Assembly (NCBI RefSeq): GCF_000421345.1
Contig: NZ_ATWV01000001.1
Span: 62,001 to 126,000 of the forward strand
Source: Treponema bryantii NK4A124
Lineage (GTDB): Bacteria > Spirochaetota > Spirochaetia > Treponematales > Treponemataceae
Length of the DNA stretch: 64,000 nucleotides
Direction: 5' to 3'
Shown: positions 54,031 to 63,207 of the stretch, one piece after another
Position numbering within the stretch: position 1 is the first letter of the stretch
Layout: each line of letters begins with the position of its first letter
Position numbers and translations under genes: made by a program
The notes under the pieces: model-generated
Seen by the model: the letters and a program-made list of their open reading frames with translations, nothing else
Told to the model about the DNA's origin: nothing
Databases searched by the model: none

Positions 54031-57000
54031 TTAGTTTATCCTATCTAAGTCGCCGAGGTCCAGTTCAAGTATGTTACCAGTATTTTTCCATCGAGCATAG
54101 GTTACGCCATCAATTGAATTTTCATTAGCCCAGCTGTTTAAGCTTGCTTTTACAGTATCCAGATTTTCGCTATTGTAAGAATGTATTAAAGAAGCCGCAG
54201 AAGCTGGAACTCTCCAAGTTCCATAGAGCGTTGTATAAGAACCTTCCAGTGCATAAATATTTTCCATGTTATATGTATTATCGGAATAAAGGTCCTCTAT
54301 AGTTCCCTCATTGCTTTCACCTGTATTCACCAGATTCTTATAACTTGAACCATTATTATTACTATCGTCGTTGTCACATATAAGTCCAGCACCATTTTTA
54401 GAACTATCTGATGATTTAAGCAAATTACCATTATTACAGCAATTCAAAATATCAATTTTTACATCAGTATTTGCAATAATTCCACCAACAGTAGAATAGC
54501 TAGTTTTAAGCTCCCCCTTATTTTTACAATTTCGAATTATTACACTTTCAGAATAACTAGACTGATTGGTATTCCCTACAATTCCTCCAATAGAACGATT
54601 ATAATCATGAGATTCTATTCTACCTAAATTAATACAGTTTTCGATAAGAACAGGATAAGTTGTGCTTACTCCCCATGCTTTTGCTATTTCACCAACTATA
54701 CCACCTATTTCATCTGCCTTAGTATATATATTACCAACGTTTACACAGTTTCTGATTGTTCCACCGGTTATACTAGAAACAATACCTCCAACAGTAGGAC
54801 TAGCACTGGTATTTGTTGAGTTAATATCTACTTTGGAAACACAATTTTCTATTGTTGAATTATCGCACAATCCAACAATTCCCGAGACTGCAGTTCCTGT
54901 AGTATATGAGCCAGCGACAGTAAGATTTTTTATAGTTGTATTTTTAACATATCCGAATAAAGCAGGACACAAATCAGCGCTAGAGGCTGAAACAGACATC
55001 TCTGAAACTGTAATTGTTTTACCATTTCCATCAAAAGAAGCACTAAATGGCCTAAAGTCTCTAATATTATTTGTACAATATTTTCCAATTCTAACTTCAC
55101 GGCCTGATAAATCAATATTATCAGATAATTTTATTGTTATACCTTCCATAGTGTTTCCAGCATTTACCCAGCCTGCAAGAGTTACCATTTCTGCAGGTGT
55201 GGAAGCATTTAACATAGGATGGTCTTGCGCATTCGGGCAGGAAGTAAAGTTTGAAATTGGTTCTGGAATCAGAGCATGCACATTTCCTGCAGAACTAACG
55301 ATATAATCATAACCGTTATAAGAAGGAACATGTATTTTTGAACGTCCTGTAGAAAGATATGAACCTTCGGCAACAACATTACCATCTGGATTTGATGCCG
55401 GATTTGCAGGATAGGTAGTTCCCGCAGGTACAGAAATAGTAAGTACATTTCCAGAATGTGTTAAAGGGCCGTCAATATTAATTCTTGCTGAAGTTGAACC
55501 TGACATAACAAGGTGTACTCTATTATCAGTATCTCCTGAAGCATAAGGAATATAGGAATCACCACTGATTTTAAATTCCGCCCATGCATTAGGAACTGCA
55601 TCAACGTAAACTCCATTTTTGTTATTTCCGCTGATAGTTCCACCACTCATAACAAAAGACCCACGTCCTGTTGAAGAGCATCCAATGAAAACACCGCCGG
55701 CATTTTTAGCTGTATTATTATTTATTGTACCACCAGACATAGTAAGCTTTGCATTATTATTTATATATACTCCCCCGCTATACCCCCAGTTTGCCTCGGT
55801 AACACCGTTATAATTAATATTTCCCTTATATAAATAAACTTCTCCGCTTTCAATAAATACTCCGCCGCCACCACGTATATTAGAACCGCCAGCATTAGTT
55901 GCATTAGCATAATTATAATAAATTCCTCCAGTTAAACCTACGGTTCCATTCTGTTGCTTTCCAATATAAACTTTAGCTTCTGCTCCTGTATTATAAATGC
56001 CTCCACCAGAATAGCGCGCATAATTTGAATGTTTATCAGAATCAGCCTTTGCTGGTTCATATGTTAAATTAGTACCTATACAAGCACTTCCATACATGTA
56101 AACTATACCGGAGTTATAAATTCCTCCTCCATCATATGAGGCATAATTATTATAAATACGACCTGCGCCAAAATTTAAGGTACCAGCATTCTTTATTCCG
56201 CCTCCATTAGGACTTTCGTTAGAATAGATATTTACCCCTGAATTAATTGTAACCTCTGAACCAGTTGTAATATCAATTCCACCTCCATAGGTTGTCTGAG
56301 TAGATTTACCGGAAGTGATGTTTAGATTTTCAAGAGTTACGGGAACTGTAGTATTTATTTTTAAGGCCGTGTCTTGTGTATTTCCTGAGATTGTTGCTGT
56401 ATTTGAAGAACCTTTTAATTTTAATGTTTTTATATTTGTATTTTTTGTTAATGCTATATGGTTAGAGGTATTGTCAGCTATAACAATTTTTTGCAATTCA
56501 TCTGAGATAGAAATTTCATAATCTTCATTCATATTCTGCCAGCTTATAAGCTGCAGGGCTTTATCAAAGGAAGCAAAAGGATGTTCTGACATATAATCTG
56601 AACTTGAATAATATGGTTGCCAGGTTGAAATTGCTGTAACGTCTCCCGCAGGGTCTGCAGAACCACTTCCTCCTACATAGATAGTTGTAATTGGAGAACG
56701 TAGAATAAGTTTTCCCGCTTCTGAAATTTTTAAAATCTGCCAGGCCGGTGTAAGGTCAAATTTCTGATAGTTGGAACTAACAGAACCTTCGAGCACTATT
56801 AAATTAAGTTCAGGAGCTGTATTCGAAATTATAATTTTATCTGAGGAACTATGATTTGAAAGATTTCCGCTTATCTTAATTTTTCCTGAATTTGTGTCAT
56901 CTTGTCTGAGTTCAATTTGTCCAAGTACTTTTACACTGTCGGCAAGCCCCAGAACCGCAGTAGGAGCAACACTTACTGCCGCACTTCCACTTCCACCGGA

Positions 57001-58386
57001 AACTTCTACGTCTTTTGCGAGTGTTACTTTAGAATTGGCTCCTGCCTGTAATCCAACCGTAGATGACTGAATTTTTAAATTTTGAAATGTTACAGGGCTC
57101 TCCGTTTCTACACTTACACCACCTATTACATCTGTATAATTATCATGGCTGTTTGCATTAAGACCTGTAACTGTTATTGAAGAAGCACAGGTATTTAAGG
57201 CGCTGCCTAAAGTAATACTTTCTGAGCTTCCACTAAGATATATTTTATAAGCCCGGCTCACTGCCGCTGCTTCTATTCTGGTAATGGCCTCTGAAAGTGT
57301 TTCCAAAGGAGAAAAAGCCCTGCCCTCATTTGTATTTGAGGCAGTAATTTCCAAAGAATCAGCATAAGTGTTTGGGCCTACATAAATAGTTGAATCATTA
57401 TAGTTTTGAATAATTGCGCTTGTAAGATTGAAGGTTGTAGAAGCACCAGAACCTGTTATTAAGTCTGTACCGTTACCGCACCAGGTTTCTGTTGTCATTC
57501 CGTTGATAATACTTATTGGCTGATATGTAATATATGAAGGGTAAGCGTTTTCATTTTTATAAAAGAACAATGTGAGTTCATAAATACCGGAAGGAAGATT
57601 TGCGAGTTTTATTTTATTTTTTGATATATCTTTATTTTCATCGGCTGCTTTAGCGGCTTCCCATTTTTCACTCTGTTCTTCATCGCTAAGTATGATTTCC
57701 ATTCTTGTTATGGCAGAATCACTTATAGTCATAGTAAGATTTACAGAACCGCTTCCTCTTTCAACAGGTTTTAGTACTAAGTTCTGGCTCAAGATATAAT
57801 CGGTTTCTGTAAATTCCTTTGGACTGGACAGCGCTGTAAGACAGGTAATCCAAACCTCATTGCCATCTACTATATTCTTTACTTTTGCACCAATCTCTAT
57901 CTGCCAGGTAACTCCAATTCTGAGACCGCTGATTTCGAAGCTTTTAGAATTTGCATTAACAGTTCCGTTTACAGGAGCTTCTCTTTCAGATTCAGCAATA
58001 TCGGTTCTTACATCTCTTGCAAGGACATAATAAGAAATCTGATTTACAGCGCCCTCAACAGTACTTGGAAGAGGGATTGCAGAACGGTTTTGTCCCGCCT
58101 CTGATGAAGCAGATGAAATTAAGTCTGAAGGGACTGAGCCTTCTGTTGAATAACTTCCGTTTATATTAACATATCTGCCTGCTGGATCTGTTCTGGAAGA
58201 AGTTTGCCCCGAATTACCAGATTCTGTCCCTTTGTAATCGTTAGCTGAAGAAATAGAGTTTTCGCAGGAAATAAAAGTTAATAAAAGAAGCGTAAGAAAT
58301 AGAGAAATGAAAACCTGTGTCTTAAGGTTCAGATTTTTAAGACTTTTATTTCTTCTATGGCTTGGTAAGATAACTCTCATATTCAT
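54031..58386 (-). CDS. giant surface lipoprotein with beta-helix and GLUG repeats
   Basis: Protein of 1451 residues. Lipobox FISC gives C41 after an unusually long basic n-region, so a later start is possible. The first 400 residues match the neighbouring 928-residue protein. About 400-1040 is a right-handed beta-helix with Pmp-like turns (GGGIYNSG, GGGVFIESG, GGVYINN). About 1060-1380 holds GLUG-type repeats (VSGIVGLCDNSTIENCV, GGIVGEIA, GGIVGNTN, GGIIANTD). Such architectures occur in adhesins and carbohydrate-binding surface proteins. Function unproven. Confidence 0.72.
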   Translation of the reverse strand: MNMRVILPSHRRNKSLKNLNLKTQVFISLFLTLLLLTFISCENSISSANDYKGTESGNSGQTSSRTDPAGRYVNINGSYSTEGSVPSDLISSASSEAGQNRSAIPLPSTVEGAVNQISYYVLARDVRTDIAESEREAPVNGTVNANSKSFEISGLRIGVTWQIEIGAKVKNIVDGNEVWITCLTALSSPKEFTETDYILSQNLVLKPVERGSGSVNLTMTISDSAITRMEIILSDEEQSEKWEAAKAADENKDISKNKIKLANLPSGIYELTLFFYKNENAYPSYITYQPISIINGMTTETWCGNGTDLITGSGASTTFNLTSAIIQNYNDSTIYVGPNTYADSLEITASNTNEGRAFSPLETLSEAITRIEAAAVSRAYKIYLSGSSESITLGSALNTCASSITVTGLNANSHDNYTDVIGGVSVETESPVTFQNLKIQSSTVGLQAGANSKVTLAKDVEVSGGSGSAAVSVAPTAVLGLADSVKVLGQIELRQDDTNSGKIKISGNLSNHSSSDKIIISNTAPELNLIVLEGSVSSNYQKFDLTPAWQILKISEAGKLILRSPITTIYVGGSGSADPAGDVTAISTWQPYYSSSDYMSEHPFASFDKALQLISWQNMNEDYEISISDELQKIVIADNTSNHIALTKNTNIKTLKLKGSSNTATISGNTQDTALKINTTVPVTLENLNITSGKSTQTTYGGGIDITTGSEVTINSGVNIYSNESPNGGGIKNAGTLNFGAGRIYNNYASYDGGGIYNSGIVYMYGSACIGTNLTYEPAKADSDKHSNYARYSGGGIYNTGAEAKVYIGKQQNGTVGLTGGIYYNYANATNAGGSNIRGGGGVFIESGEVYLYKGNINYNGVTEANWGYSGGVYINNNAKLTMSGGTINNNTAKNAGGVFIGCSSTGRGSFVMSGGTISGNNKNGVYVDAVPNAWAEFKISGDSYIPYASGDTDNRVHLVMSGSTSARINIDGPLTHSGNVLTISVPAGTTYPANPASNPDGNVVAEGSYLSTGRSKIHVPSYNGYDYIVSSAGNVHALIPEPISNFTSCPNAQDHPMLNASTPAEMVTLAGWVNAGNTMEGITIKLSDNIDLSGREVRIGKYCTNNIRDFRPFSASFDGNGKTITVSEMSVSASSADLCPALFGYVKNTTIKNLTVAGSYTTGTAVSGIVGLCDNSTIENCVSKVDINSTNTSASPTVGGIVSSITGGTIRNCVNVGNIYTKADEIGGIVGEIAKAWGVSTTYPVLIENCINLGRIESHDYNRSIGGIVGNTNQSSYSESVIIRNCKNKGELKTSYSTVGGIIANTDVKIDILNCCNNGNLLKSSDSSKNGAGLICDNDDSNNNGSSYKNLVNTGESNEGTIEDLYSDNTYNMENIYALEGSYTTLYGTWRVPASAASLIHSYNSENLDTVKASLNSWANENSIDGVTYARWKNTGNILELDLGDLDRIN

Positions 58387-58479
58387 TCAAACCTAAATAA
58401 AAATTGTTTTTTAAAATATAACAATATTTTATCAGATAATGAATGATTTTTCCATAAATTTTATTAACATTTTGCCATA

Positions 58480-58536
58480 GTCATTCCGAACTTGTTTCGG
58501 GATCTGTATATAAGATGCTGAAACAAGTTCAGCATG
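58480..58536. repeat. TCATTCCGAACTTGTTTCGG-type dispersed repeat
   Basis: Two small hairpins, CCGAA-CTTGT-TTCGG (58486-58500) and GCTGAA-ACAAG-TTCAGC (58517-58533), whose loops are also complementary. It lies between the two giant lipoprotein genes and ends four bases before the stop codon of the 928-residue gene. This motif is dispersed in many bacteria. Confidence 0.65.
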
Positions 58537-58540
58537 CATC

Positions 58541-61327
58541 TTAAGGAGCATTTCCAGTAAGGGCTGCTTCGCCGTCAATCATGGTTACGTTATACGTGTC
58601 GCCGGTAAAGTAAGTGCCTGGGTCACTAGAATTGAATATTCCATAATTCGAAGTAAAGACTATATAGTCTCCTGGGTTCAGTTGAGCACTTTTTGATATT
58701 CCGATTTGTGCATTCTCTTCTCCATTTGTAAGAGAGCCCATAAGAATTACTTTCTTTTGACCTTCAAGATAAAGGTTAGAAGGATTGCCGGTATAATTTA
58801 CATTGCCTGCAATAATAACCGGGCCGCTAATTGTAACATCGTTTGTTGTGTAAACTCCACCACTTGTACCAGCACCATTTAGACTGATTACTGCACAATC
58901 TTTAATTGACAGAGAACCACCATCACAATAAATTCCACCACCCAAACCATCTGCATAATTATAAGTTACAGAAGAACCATTTTTAAGTGTAAGATTTCCT
59001 GCAGAATAAATACCAGCGCCCCTATCTGCACGGTTTGAATAGGCACTTTTATCTGCTGCAGTAGAACCACTTGTTCCACCAATTAAAGCACCGCTTTCAA
59101 GCGTTACATTAGAGCCGCTCATCATATTGATACCGCCGCCAAAACCGCTATTATTTGCTCCAGTAATTTTTAAATCCTTTATTGTCACAGGAACAGGAGC
59201 ACTGATTGTCAGAACAGTACCGGAAGCACCGTTACCATTAAGAATATCGCTTGTATTACCGCTGGCGCCCTTAATGGTAATGCCAGATGCATGGGAGCTT
59301 GTAAGGCTGGAAGGTATTGACTGCAATCCTATTATTTCTCCATCTACATAAATTGTGTAGTCTTCAGCTGCATTCAAACCTATAATTTCATTAACAGCCT
59401 GTTCAATTGTTGCAAATGGAGCTGATTTTGTTCCGTTGCCAGTTGCGGCACCATCTGCGGTACAGAATTGCCGTGTACCTTGAACACCCGCAACATAAAA
59501 AGGAGCATCAAGTTTAAGAGATTTATTATCCGAAGAAAGCTTAAAACTCCAGCCGTCATTCTTAACCGCATTTGTGAGGGTAAAATAATCTTTATAAGTA
59601 GTAATAGAAGAAAGGCTTGAACCAGAAGCAAGGGAAACAATACTGGCATTCCTTCCTAAAGTTGCTGCAGGAGTAATTGGAGCCATTGATCCGCTGATGG
59701 CATTTTTTATCTTTATGCTGTCTGCAGCCTCTACATAAATATCATTTTGAGTTACTGAACCTCCATAAAGTATGTCAAAGCTTCCGCTTAAAATCAGCTC
59801 AGCTCCACTCTTGATATAGATTCCACCGCCTAATCCGTTGCTGTTCGGGAAGTGGTTATTGGAAATTTTTGCACCGGTTTTTATTGTAAGCTTTCCGCTA
59901 TCAAGATATATTCCGGCACCTTTGGCCTCTGTGCCCGATATTATACAGTTGTCAATTAAGGCTCCGGCATCTAGAGTTACTCCAGGAGAAGCTGTGCCTG
60001 TCTTAATATAGAGCCCTCCACCTTGTGCAGAAGTATTATACTCTCCAAAAAAAGAATTGCTGTATGTTGTAATTTTTATATTTTTGAAGATTACAGGTAT
60101 GTCTGTTTGTATAGAAAGGCAAGGTGCTGTTGATAAAGGTGCCGTTAAAACATCTTTAGCATTATTATTATTCAAGCCCTGGATTGTAATTGAAGCAGCA
60201 GCAGTTCCCGGCAGGACATCAGCTCCCTCTCCTCCAATTTTTATATTTTCAGAAATACTTCCTGATACAAATATTTTATAATTACGGCTTACATTTGCAT
60301 TTCTAATTCTTTTTATTGCCTCGTTCACAGAGGCAAGAGGACTATAAGCCCTGCCTTCATTTGAATTATCTGGAGTAACACCAATTGAACTAGATGCAGA
60401 ATTAGGGCCAACATAAATACAGGAATCTACATAATTAGAAATTATTGTTGAAGTAAGATTAAACTCTCCAGTGGTCGAAATCAGGCTTGTACCATTGCTT
60501 TGCCAGGTGTCTGTTGTCATTCCGTTTATGACATTAATTGTTTGTGTGGTTGAATAACATGGGTAGCTTTCATCACTTCTTTTAAATAAAAGAGTAAGGT
60601 CATACTGTCCAGACGGCAGATTTGCAAGTTTTATTTTTGAAGCCGATATTTCTTTTTCTTCGTCTGCCGCAAGAGCTGTCTGCCACTTAGCATCTTGCTC
60701 AGTATCATCAAGCTTTATTTCAAGGCCAGTTATATTTGAATCAGCTGTCAGGTCAAGATCTACAGAACCATAACCGCTGGTATCCGGTTTAAGGATAAGA
60801 TTTCTGGTTATAGAAAGTTCTGTCTGGGAAAGTTTTACGTTTTCTGTTGTATCGTAAAAACAGCGAAGCCAGCTTATATTTCCGTTTTCGTCTATCTGTT
60901 TTACATTAATTCCAACTTCTATGTCCCAGTCTATTCCAAATTTCAAGCCGCTTATTGAAAAGGTTTTATCTTCTTCGGAGACACTGCCTGAGACAGGTTC
61001 TTCGCCTTCTGCTCTTGCAATTACGTAATATTCTATCTGATTGAGTTCCGAACCTAAGGCTGGTATTGCTGAACGGTTTTGAGAATTAAGTTTATCACCA
61101 TCAGCTTTTGCAATTGATTTTTGAATGCCCGCAGGAAGGGCTCCTCCGTAATTTTGATACGAGCCATGTATATTTCCATAATATACAGTTTCTGCTGATT
61201 TTATTTCTTCGGCTTCAAAGTTGCTTTGATTTTCTTCTTCACCATATGGAATGGAATTTTCGCAGGAAATAAAAAGCGAAAAGAATATAAGAAAGAGAGA
61301 AATAATTCTTATTTTTTTAACTAACAT
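58541..61327 (-). CDS. surface lipoprotein with beta-helix, paralogue of the 1451-residue protein
   Basis: Protein of 928 residues. Lipobox FISC with C22 after a short basic start. The first 390 residues align with the downstream 1451-residue protein along their length (shared blocks such as NQIEYYVIAR, KIKLANLPSG, INGMTTDTW, IYVGPN, NEGRAYSPL). About 400-900 holds two beta-helix sections with Pmp-like turns (GGGLYIKTG, GGGIYIKSG, GGGINMMSG, GAGIYSAG). The C-terminus lacks GLUG repeats. Likely a surface adhesin or binding protein. The two genes look like a tandem duplication that diverged at the C-terminus. Confidence 0.75.
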   Translation of the reverse strand: MLVKKIRIISLFLIFFSLFISCENSIPYGEEENQSNFEAEEIKSAETVYYGNIHGSYQNYGGALPAGIQKSIAKADGDKLNSQNRSAIPALGSELNQIEYYVIARAEGEEPVSGSVSEEDKTFSISGLKFGIDWDIEVGINVKQIDENGNISWLRCFYDTTENVKLSQTELSITRNLILKPDTSGYGSVDLDLTADSNITGLEIKLDDTEQDAKWQTALAADEEKEISASKIKLANLPSGQYDLTLLFKRSDESYPCYSTTQTINVINGMTTDTWQSNGTSLISTTGEFNLTSTIISNYVDSCIYVGPNSASSSIGVTPDNSNEGRAYSPLASVNEAIKRIRNANVSRNYKIFVSGSISENIKIGGEGADVLPGTAAASITIQGLNNNNAKDVLTAPLSTAPCLSIQTDIPVIFKNIKITTYSNSFFGEYNTSAQGGGLYIKTGTASPGVTLDAGALIDNCIISGTEAKGAGIYLDSGKLTIKTGAKISNNHFPNSNGLGGGIYIKSGAELILSGSFDILYGGSVTQNDIYVEAADSIKIKNAISGSMAPITPAATLGRNASIVSLASGSSLSSITTYKDYFTLTNAVKNDGWSFKLSSDNKSLKLDAPFYVAGVQGTRQFCTADGAATGNGTKSAPFATIEQAVNEIIGLNAAEDYTIYVDGEIIGLQSIPSSLTSSHASGITIKGASGNTSDILNGNGASGTVLTISAPVPVTIKDLKITGANNSGFGGGINMMSGSNVTLESGALIGGTSGSTAADKSAYSNRADRGAGIYSAGNLTLKNGSSVTYNYADGLGGGIYCDGGSLSIKDCAVISLNGAGTSGGVYTTNDVTISGPVIIAGNVNYTGNPSNLYLEGQKKVILMGSLTNGEENAQIGISKSAQLNPGDYIVFTSNYGIFNSSDPGTYFTGDTYNVTMIDGEAALTGNAP

Positions 61328-61356
61328 TTTTAAACCATTTATAAATATTTTTTTTA

Positions 61357-62094
61357 TTATGGCTCAAAATGTATCATTTTGTGAATTATTTTTCCACCAA
61401 TATAACTAAAAATTATAATTGCAAGCGTATAAGCAAGAGTATCTGCAGTTTCCAGATGAAGCTGAGAATACTGCATTAAGCTGCCTGCTCCATAACGGGG
61501 AATACTTAAAACTTCTCCAGCCGCTACAACCTTCCAGCAGAGTCCAAACACAGATTCTGCACCTGCCATAAGAGACGGCAGGGCTGCTGGCAGGCGGATA
61601 TATCTAAAGGCTTTAAAACCTGTAAAGCCATAGCAGCTGGCCTTAAACAGTTTCTCCTGGTTTTCCCGATTTTTAGTAAAGCCTTTTTCTGCTGCTGAAA
61701 TCATAACCGGGAGTGACATCAATATACCGGTAACAACCGGAACAATTCCAGACTTAAACCAGAAAAGAGCCAGAAGAATAAAGGCAATTATCGGCGTAAC
61801 TCTGATTATATTCAGGGGAAAGGCTATAAAGTCTTTAAAGCAGGGATAATCTGCAGAAAGCAGGCCTGAAAAAAAACCAATGATGAATGATAAAAGGAAG
61901 GCAATGATTACCCGCAAAAAGGTAAAGGCAAAGGCTTTCCAGAAGAAGGAGTTTTGTGCAAGGGTAAACAGCCTTAATAAAACTGTATGTGGAAAAGGAA
62001 GAATCAGCGGGGCGGCGATAATTGCTGCCACCGCATACCATAGCAGAATCAGAAAAAAAGGAGAAATGATTTTACAAAGATTCTCTTTTTTCAT
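61357..62094 (-). CDS. ABC transporter permease (SsuC/TauC type)
   Basis: Inner-membrane protein of 245 residues with about six membrane segments. The EAA-like loop, which contacts the ATPase, reads KASCYGFTGFKAFRYIRLPAALPSLMAG. This family imports nitrate, sulfonates, taurine or thiamine precursors. It begins ten bases after the binding-protein gene. No ATPase gene follows; the next gene is a lipoprotein. Confidence 0.88.
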   Translation of the reverse strand: MKKENLCKIISPFFLILLWYAVAAIIAAPLILPFPHTVLLRLFTLAQNSFFWKAFAFTFLRVIIAFLLSFIIGFFSGLLSADYPCFKDFIAFPLNIIRVTPIIAFILLALFWFKSGIVPVVTGILMSLPVMISAAEKGFTKNRENQEKLFKASCYGFTGFKAFRYIRLPAALPSLMAGAESVFGLCWKVVAAGEVLSIPRYGAGSLMQYSQLHLETADTLAYTLAIIIFSYIGGKIIHKMIHFEP

Positions 62095-62104
62095 TAATCA
62101 GTTA

Positions 62105-63082
62105 TTAATCCTTCTTATAATAAAAGCCCTTATCCGGCAGTTTTCCGCCAATGGAAGTTTTGTCACTTTCCAGGAAAAGTTTTAAAAGCTTTTCAATTGA
62201 TTTTTTAGCAGAGTCTGCAGGCACATAAGTATAATTAGAAAGAGGTATTGCTTTTGTTACAACAGGGGCTGCAAGACCAAGCTGATGTTTTTCGCACAAG
62301 CTTCCGGCTGCGGCGGCGTTACTGATTGTCCAGTTTACAGCTTCATCATATTCTGCAAGAAATGCTTTCATAAGCTCTTGATTTTCTTTTGCAAAGTCAG
62401 CGCGGACTACCATTACCGAAAGAGGATAAATTTCTTTTTCACCGGTGAGTTCAAGATATTCCTTCTGAAAATCCAAGGCTGTAATAACCTTGTCTGATTT
62501 AGTTTTTGCAATTGTAGCAAATGGCTCCGGCACCACTGCGTACTGAATCTTTCCGGAAATAAGCTGGGCTGCAAGCTGGGCTGTTGGAATTGAGAAATCC
62601 ATGGTGACATCTGCCTTTTCTCCAGACCAGGTCATTTTATTTTCTTTTAGCAGGTAGCGGAACATGTATTCGGGTGTTGCTCCCTGGCCTGCTACATTAA
62701 CAGTTTTACCCTTGAGGTCTGTAAAGCGGCGGATATTTTCGTCTGTAGTTATGAGGGCGAGGTTTCCTAGCCCAACAACTGCACAGCAGATTATTGATTT
62801 ATTGCCTGCATTGTAAACTTTAGCTGCTACATTGGCAGGCATAAAGCCAAGGTCGATTTCTTTTTTAATCATTTTAGGGAGCAGGGCCTGCGGGTCTGCA
62901 AACTTTTCATAAGTAAGTTCTGCTTCGGCTGCATCTGTGGAAAGAGTTTTTTTATTTTCCATCAGATATGCGGCAGGCACGCAGGTTGGTCCGTTGAGAA
63001 GACCGATGCGAACCTGGGTGGTTTGGGCAAATACAGATGTCGATATTAAAAATGTGATAAGAAAAATTGAAAATCGTTTCAA
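62105..63082 (-). CDS. ABC transporter substrate-binding protein (NMT1/SsuA-like)
   Basis: Protein of 325 residues with a signal peptide (about 1-19, ending VFAQ). Blocks typical of the NMT1/SsuA type: RIGLLNGPTCVPAAYLMENK, KEIDLGFMPANVAAKVYNAG, DLKGKTVNVAGQGATPEYMFR and GKIQYAVVPEPFATIAK. It delivers its ligand to the permease encoded ten bases downstream. The ligand cannot be told from sequence. A family A repeat lies just upstream of its start. Confidence 0.87.
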   Translation of the reverse strand: MKRFSIFLITFLISTSVFAQTTQVRIGLLNGPTCVPAAYLMENKKTLSTDAAEAELTYEKFADPQALLPKMIKKEIDLGFMPANVAAKVYNAGNKSIICCAVVGLGNLALITTDENIRRFTDLKGKTVNVAGQGATPEYMFRYLLKENKMTWSGEKADVTMDFSIPTAQLAAQLISGKIQYAVVPEPFATIAKTKSDKVITALDFQKEYLELTGEKEIYPLSVMVVRADFAKENQELMKAFLAEYDEAVNWTISNAAAAGSLCEKHQLGLAAPVVTKAIPLSNYTYVPADSAKKSIEKLLKLFLESDKTSIGGKLPDKGFYYKKD

Positions 63083-63098
63083 GATATCTCTCCATAAG

Positions 63099-63207
63099 GT
63101 GGTTTCGATACGGTAGGTGCATCAGCACCGTACTACTCCAACCACCGTGTGTATTTTTATTCATGATGTCTGGTGGTTGAGTAGCCCAAAGGGCGTATCG
63201 AAACCAC
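63099..63207. repeat. cloverleaf palindromic repeat, family A copy 4
   Basis: GTGGTTTCGATACG, side hairpin ACGGTAGGTGC-ATCA-GCACCGT, CTACTCCAACCACC with one inserted C, an apex of about 23 bases, GGTGGTTGAGTAG, side hairpin GCCC-AAA-GGGC, CGTATCGAAACCAC. It overlaps the clpC 3' end and lies directly upstream of the binding-protein gene. Confidence 0.88.

Noticed and set aside
54662-55306. 214-residue plus-strand open frame inside the giant lipoprotein gene
   Set aside because: It is antisense to a long coherent beta-helix/GLUG protein and has no ribosome-binding site or recognisable domain.
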